Shown here in pieces: positions 58,165-64,000 of a DNA stretch of 64,000 bases. The notes beneath the pieces were generated by a model that was not told the DNA's origin, made no database searches, and worked only from the letters and a program-made list of their open reading frames with translations. The position numbers and the translations under genes are program-made. The first letter of the stretch is position 1. The number at the start of each line of letters is the position of its first letter. The DNA is from Sclerotinia nivalis (Eukaryota > Ascomycota > Leotiomycetes > Helotiales > Sclerotiniaceae). The stretch covers positions 2,418,001-2,482,000 of the forward strand of contig JAPEIS010000001.1 of assembly GCA_029531795.1 (NCBI GenBank), read 5' to 3'.

Positions 58165-59361
58165 GATGAACTGCCCACTGTAAGTAGCATTAGCAGAGCC
58201 AAAGGACACAAGCGATGAGAATGTGTTGCTTGAGATTGAATGTGGTCACCTGTATTCATACATTTCTTTTATCAGGAAGCTACAAGAGTTTCTGGGAAGC
58301 ACATCCCATCAGATCGATATCAATTCTGGGTACAAGGATAAAAGAACAAAAACTCGCAGTGTAAAAAGGGTTTGCACGAAGGAGAGTGCAGAATCTGAAT
58401 AGAGAAATGGATTCAAAAACGGGACAAGAATACTCACATAAATATTCAAAGGTGGATCCTGGGACAGAGAAAATATGTATTCTCAGACCCAAACAATGTA
58501 CTTGAAAAGAAGCAGAGAGGATCTAGTTGATGATAATCAAAGACCCAATATCAATAGAAAAGAAACGAAGAAAGAAAGAAAGAAAGAAAGAAACTTTCTA
58601 TTGATTAAGATGGCGGTTGTGGAAAAGAAGAAGAGTGGTTGTCGGAAAGAGGAAAGAGGGAGGAGATTATTGCATTGTGTTGTGTTGTAAGTTTGAAGGA
58701 GTTCAAAAGTAAATTGATGTGACTTAAATAAACTCCAATCTGCCTGAAATTTTAAGCGCACTGTTGCGTGCTGTATTGGTGAATTTATTGCACTAACCAA
58801 GGGATACGCGGAGGGACTTTGCTACCTAATAAGAGAAAAAGAAAGAAATAGTCCAGTTAAAATGGTTCATTGCTTCCATTGAAGCTCATGGAATCGAAAT
58901 TACCGAATTAGGCGATTATGAGAATTTTAGATACAAAGTACCTAGGTACCTATCAAACGGTCTGACATAAAATTTACCTTATAGACCCCGTTATTGATTC
59001 CTGATACATGATTGAAATCTCTGCGTAAAGTACCGTATGAAAGTTCAAGAAAGCAAAACCACGAAGTAACTGACTAATCAACATTGATACGATCAATAAT
59101 ACTTTTCACAAGAACCTCATCTCAAGTTACAAAGAAGGCGAATATAGACAAAGAATATTCATTTCATTACTACAAATATGAATACAAGAACTTTGATGAA
59201 AATATGGGTATACTTTTTGTTTTTAAAATTTATCATAATTCTCTGCTTTTTAACCCAAACGCACCACCACATACGCCTCTTAAGACAATCTTTTAATACA
59301 CAAGTCCACTATTTCTGTATCAGTACATATCATTTATATCAGGATCGAAGCAAAGCAAAAC
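58165..59361. other. Intergenic, with AAAG microsatellite
   Basis: No supported gene. An (AAAG)n run lies at about 58570-58593, and the palindrome GTACCTAGGTAC recurs near 58940, showing this motif is not restricted to the carotenoid promoters. Confidence 0.6.
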
Positions 59362-61407
59362 TTACACTTGGTGAATGGCAGTTGGTCCCTCTTCATTGAA
59401 ATCAACTCGTGATAAAAATCCCTTCGACAATCCTTGATCTACAACGAATATCACCTTGGCAGCTACCTGAGATCCCAAAAACACGGCCTCTTCATAAGTC
59501 TTCCACTCTGGGAAATATCCTGGAGGATTGGCGACCTTGATGCTAGTAGGCGACTGGGAGTGTGATGAATGCTGAGCATTTGCCCCACCGTTGAATGAAG
59601 CGATTGAATTATTAGGATTAAGTGCAGGAATAGATGCAGTAGTCGCTGCAAGGAGTAAAGGATTAACCGCACTGGCTGAGGGTACTGGATGTGGTGTCGA
59701 GGAGAAAGAAGCATTAGGTGTCATGGACCCTGTGCCAGAAGGTGTTGCTAGGTTTGATGGGAGTTCGCTCATGAACATGGTTGCAGAGCTTGGTGAAATG
59801 AGATATCGGTTACTGAGGATTGCAATCAGGGCATCCTTGAAGCCCCTGACCTTTGATCCTGATCCACAGATGATCAGAGAGTCCCAAGCATCTTGGCGTT
59901 TGGAAATATCGTCGACGGAAAGAATTGTCCTGTAGACAGTATCGGCGATGGCATCCATATAACTTTCACCTGCTGCTTGGAATCGTTCTAAGCCGATATC
60001 AATGTCTCTCCTCATGCGGTCTGGGTGCTCGTCTTCCCAAGCTTTCTGTCTACGTGCTGTCTTTGCTTGTTCACGAGCTACAGCTCCATCTACTGCAACA
60101 CCCGGATCGGTACTTGTTGTAGCCTCAATGGGGGGTTCTGTGGTTGTATCTTTAGTTTTGTTAGTCGCATCGGTAGGAGATGGTGCTCCTTCATGGTTCG
60201 CTGTAGTTACTGGCTCGGGTGTCTTTTGGCGTTTTGCATCTGGCTCAGGAAGTGATGATTCGTAGTGGAACGTGGCGCGAGGTCTTTTTGAATTTGGTAA
60301 CCTCACTGGCTTAGCTGCTGCTGCATCCGCTGCCTCTTTGTCCTTCTGTGCTTTCTTAGAAGCTTTTCCAGCTTTCTCCTTCTCAATCTTCGCCAGATAT
60401 TCTTGGGTTTTCCCACTTGCCACAATACTGGCAACGTCTAAAACGCCATCATCCTCTGCAACATCGACACCATTAATGGTATCTTCTTCTCCCACCTCAG
60501 TATTGTGCCCTGGTCCACGAGGAGCTTCTGTAACCTTAACATTTGGTCCAGACGAAGGTGCGCCAGTAGAGGCCGCAGCGGCAGGGTTGCTTACCGCCTC
60601 AACGTTCTCATCACCTCCCGGTAGAGGGGTTCCTGGGGGTAGAATCTCGCAAATTGGACTCCTCTTCAATTGCTCTGCCATATCCCTTGTGAAATCCTTC
60701 GACTTGAGTAACTCTTGCAGACGCAATGTCATAGCCTCTCCACCCGACTGTGGTACATTTCCTCTGCCGCTTATTTGAAAATCCGTGACAGCAGTAATGT
60801 CAACCTTTTCGAATCCTACATCAATGACCGTTGAGTTTGCAATTCCAAATGCATACGAAGTTGCCAATGCACTGTCCATGATGCAAAGCGCGGGAGTTCT
60901 GAACTTTTCAAATATGAATTGAGTAAGATCTTCATGATTCTTGGCTGTCCAAGCAGGTTGTGCGATCAACATAACAGGAGTATGAAGAGTTGGCGACAAT
61001 TGATTGTGAACATGATGTAGAAAAGCGCAAAAGGCTGGGAGGTTCTCGATTCGACCCTCTGAACTTTATCAGTACATGTGAAATCTGTAAGAAAAATTGC
61101 GCAAACCTTTCAATGGCCAAAGAGCACCTTCATCATCCTCAGGAACCTCTTCTAATTCTTCTTCCTCATCTGCCTTGTTTTCTTTAATCCCCCCCATCTC
61201 AGTATCACCATTTGTTGTAGCTGAGGCATCTTTCTTTTTCGGTCGAATTTTGTATGGCTCATATGTTTTTCCATCAGGAGCTAGGAACATACGTGTAGGA
61301 AATCGTCGTTGTGGTGGAGTGAAGGATTCGGGAAGACCTAGTTGAGCAAGAGTAGTTTGTGAGCCTGGCGCAATAATAAGGATATGCTCATCCTTGAAGG
61401 GTGGCAT
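59362..61407 (-). CDS. ARP9: Actin-related protein ARP9, SWI/SNF-RSC subunit (two exons)
   Basis: Exon 1 61407-61107 and exon 2 61058-59362 join in phase 1 across a 48-base intron, giving 665 residues. ILIIAPGSQTTLAQLGLPE at the start and the actin-fold block AFGIANSTVIDVGFEKVDIT are those of fungal Arp9. A long acidic and Lys/Ala-rich insertion (about 270-450) is typical of filamentous-fungal members. DSLIICGSGSKVRGFKDAL is the second nucleotide-fold block, with degenerate ATP-binding residues. The C-terminus has EWKTYEEAVFLGSQVAAKV. Arp7/Arp9 pair on the HSA helix of the remodeller ATPase. The stop TAA lies inside CAAGTGTAAGT, a possible donor, so an extra short last exon is conceivable (VNSGLVY after an acceptor near 59312). 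Confidence 0.88.
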
Positions 61408-62129
61408 TTTTGCGAATGGCAGTGGTTAATTCGGATAAATTGTGGTGGTAATTCTCGTTGGATTATTGGCGCGATGAATTATCGTAGTCAAATAGAAGTG
61501 AAGTAAGGCTGGGCTGCTGAGTATGATAAATTTTGAATACAGTTGTTGATCTAGAATTGAGGTCGTTTCTGATGGAGACGCGATGTTCGGTTAGCTGGTC
61601 CAAGCTTCACAAGGAAAGGCTGTTGCTGTATACAATCACATGAATCTTTGCACTAGTTCTAGTCTACTTTTAAAACAAAGGCCGATCAGAAATGAACCAC
61701 AACATGAACTGAAAATATGAACCAAACCACCTCTTTTTTAAAGGCTTGAGGTAGGTAGATACTCGGTGAAAGAAGCAAAATGTCAATGATATCGTTTATT
61801 TTCGTGTCCGTTGGAAGCCTTAATTCATATTCTTACTTGGCAAATTATGACTAATCATTTAGCATTTATAACCTGATATCACTCGCTAGCTATAGAGTTA
61901 ACGTTGTTAGTTCTCCTCAATCAGATTGCTCATATGATAGGTAGTATTCTCTACTGGATATCATCAGTGTAGGAACCATCATGCATTCGTTACACATGCA
62001 GCTAATTTCCATCAGCCAGGAAGACCTAATGATGAATGTTTAAAAAATACAGGTAAATCTACCTTTGCCACAGCAATTATGCGTTTATTTAACTAGGTTA
62101 TTGAACCGCCCACCATATATATGTATTCA
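61408..62129. other. Intergenic, ARP9 promoter
   Basis: No supported gene. Confidence 0.5.
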
Positions 62130-62850
62130 TATCCAGTATTAGGCATTCGGACAGACAACACTTTCTCGGAAATCTAAACGGTGGAAATGTGAGAGCAGGC
62201 AATCATCCGAGTCTTCATTATATGAATGAGTCTTATGCATCTCCAGATTTATGGACTTTCTCCGAGCTGTCTGAAGCTTCGGACGGAAAAAGAAAGGTCC
62301 GGAGATATCATTACATGTAGATGGGTATCTTTGTCGATACAGGATGGAATACAGCAACATGTTGAGTACAAGCTGTGTGTGCATGTACTTTCTATCGATT
62401 TTGTTGCACGTCTGAATTCCGGATGTTTCGACGAAGCGCGCACGCTGAGCTGGAAAAGTGTGGGCTAGACATTCTGAAAATGGATTTGTTGCATATCTGG
62501 GTTATGAACAGTCTCCGCACAGTACACAAAACGTAGCTGAAGAAGTGAGCGCCGAAAATCCTCATGATTATGTTGCGCGTCTAGACTTTAAACCATTACT
62601 GGGCAGTACACGTACTGGAGATGATCAAGTTGAGGAAGTCAAAATCATAGTCATTCGACTCGGACTTCTAATCTCTATCCATTCTCACAGGGAAAGTGAG
62701 CAGAACGAATCGACTTTGGTCCCTTATATTCCTGTCTTTTCTTTATCTTGCCTTATTCATCTCTTACTCTACAACGGTTTCCAAAGTCTGAAGTCTTTCA
62801 CACTTGCTGAACTTTATTTCTTCATCACCTTTCTCTTGGACAGCTAGTCC
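62130..62850 (+). pseudogene. Possible decayed gene
   Basis: Protein-like stretches in shifting frames on the plus strand: 62130-62330 reads HSDRQHFLGNLNGGNVRAGN and MNESYASPDLWTFSELSEAS up to a TAG; then about 62405-62535 reads SEFRMFRRSAHAELEKCGLD up to a TAG; and 62458-62847 is open in a third frame (NVAEEVSAENPHDYVARLDF). None has a convincing start or splice partner. Composition suggests past coding; the family is not recognised. It could be chance. Confidence 0.25.
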
Positions 62851-63226
62851 TTATCTTCTATTACCACAATATTGGCATCGACTTGTCAACGGGTCCTAAT
62901 TCTACATTCGTCATAAATTCACCTCTCCCACTTCCATATCACTTGCAGAGCCAATACTACATGACCTACTGATAGGACCTGCATTTCTTATTGCTGTCTT
63001 TGTTTCCAATTCCACATGGGTTCTCACGATTACTGAGTCATATAATAGACTTTTCATAACATCATACTGTAGCTCTGGTTGAAGATGTTTCTTCAAGTGA
63101 AAGGTGTCGAGATGAAAGCTTCAAATTCCACGTTCATGCTATTCATGAACAAAATCGACCCATAATAGAGAAGAGAGATGCAGATTTAAAGGAACTCTAG
63201 AATTCTACGCAAGTTTATCAATCTCC
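62851..63226. other. Intergenic, no supported gene
   Basis: Only a weak minus-strand frame at 62911-63096. Confidence 0.5.
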
Positions 63227-63986
63227 TCATAATCCTCCAATCGCGTCATCGTTCTTCTCCCCAGCGCCAACATAGTACTCAGCCTGCCTTCCCATGTCAT
63301 CTTTTGCCTGATTAATCGTACTCCGTTCTCCCCGCAACACCGGAAGGCCCACAACAGTAGCGACAATTGCAATAAAACAGAGAAGAGCCTCCATAACACG
63401 TCCAGCTCTTGCATTACCACAATGTCTATGTGGAAATTCGTTCGAGTACTGAATGACTTGGCATGTCCAAGATTCGAAATCGAAAGTACCTTCGTGGTAG
63501 TGTCCGCGGTAGTTGGGTTCGTATGTTGATGAATGGAAGTATGTGATTTGAAGATATACCATTGCGACGAAGGAGAACAGTGCGTTGAATATCAAACCGG
63601 AGCGGAGAATCGAGACTGGTGGGTGTGGGTAAGTCTAATGATAATTAGCATTCCTATTTGTAAGAGGAGTGAACTGCTGTTGGTCTTACTCGTTTGCTGT
63701 TAGGCCAGGATGACATTTCGAATGCTACGCACGCTGCTGATATGACCAGAGATATAACACCGGACGCTAGCGCCAATTTAGAACTTGATACGTCGAGGTG
63801 CTCGGGAAGAACATAGATTTTGAAGGTTTTGTAGTCGAAATGAAGGTCTTCTGTTACACTCAAAGTGCCCCAGGAAATGAAGGCTAGAATAGAGCCATGA
63901 AAGTTGATAGTGGCAATCGAGAGGAGTAGAAGAATGACGGTTGACGTCATAAACGGGATGTGTGTTTTCCTTGTAGAGGCTGCCAT
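63227..63986 (-). CDS. Four-helix membrane protein of unknown function (two exons)
   Basis: Exon 1 63986-63690 and exon 2 63634-63227 join in phase 0 (CGA then GTAAGA; ATTAG acceptor), giving 234 residues. Four hydrophobic segments are visible: about 13-35, 70-92, 107-125 and 180-200. The loop between the last two holds FHSSTYEPNYRGHYHEGTFD and SWTCQVIQYS and a HRHCGNARAGR motif; the tail is polar and acidic. The pattern resembles small MARVEL-like fungal membrane proteins, but no family is recognised with confidence. ATG 63986 lies 15 bases from the edge; an upstream exon outside the window cannot be excluded. Confidence 0.75.
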
Positions 63987-64000
63987 TGTTCATCGAAAGT

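Noticed and set aside
1..64000. Transposon, viral or bacterial-type mobile element
   Set aside because: No reverse transcriptase, transposase, integrase or capsid motif and no long terminal repeats were seen.

Overview
The window is nuclear DNA of a filamentous ascomycete. Genes carry short GT-AG introns of about 48-95 bases (one candidate GC-AG), proteins are typically fungal (Zn2Cys6 regulator, GPR1/FUN34/YaaH acetate carrier, COMPASS and SWI/SNF subunits), and intergenic DNA is AT-rich. I infer Leotiomycetes, perhaps the Sclerotiniaceae, from remembered similarity of the carotenoid and opsin proteins; this was not tested. No prophage, transposon open reading frame, CRISPR array or rRNA was seen.

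Layout. 1-10.3 kb is a degenerate zone: a decayed tandem copy (960-2296) of an intact DEDDy exonuclease gene (2882-4319), two low-complexity genes each broken by a one-base frame change (6332-7338 and 7607-8148), an imperfect hairpin, a decayed 2EXR-like remnant (9120-9495) and orphan coding scraps. 10.4-11.5 kb holds an acetate-transporter-family gene. 11.5-18.2 kb looks almost gene-free, with simple repeats, a 320-base polypurine tract and a perfect 13-bp inverted repeat. 18.2-20.1 kb encodes a secreted Ser/Thr-rich protein of unknown function.

21.3-30.9 kb is the functional centre: carX (carotenoid oxygenase, minus strand), carRA (phytoene synthase/lycopene cyclase), carB (phytoene desaturase) and a carO-type microbial rhodopsin. 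Together they can make beta-carotene, cleave it to retinal and supply the apoprotein that binds retinal. The opsin keeps the residues of a light-driven proton pump. The carX/carRA divergent promoter has repeated TACCTAGGTA palindromes and a 22-bp duplication. The carB and opsin upstream regions share the palindrome-derived 12-mer TGCAAGATCTTG.

32.3-45.3 kb carries a membrane-anchored hypothetical protein, an arylsulfatase, a seven-exon MFS transporter, the mismatch-repair gene MSH6 (with a PIP box and an MCB/E2F-like promoter) and another single-pass membrane protein. A tRNA-Asn(GUU) with a 25-base intron lies at 46.1 kb. 47-50.1 kb is a nine-exon Zn2Cys6 regulator. 51.7-53.5 kb holds a decayed gene and a poorly resolved small gene. 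54.3-61.4 kb has BRE2/ASH2 (COMPASS), a 2EXR/F-box-like acidic protein and ARP9 (SWI/SNF-RSC). A four-helix membrane protein gene starts 15 bases from the right edge.

Exon boundaries were derived by hand from GT-AG signals and reading-frame continuity. Family names come from recognition of motifs, not from a search.
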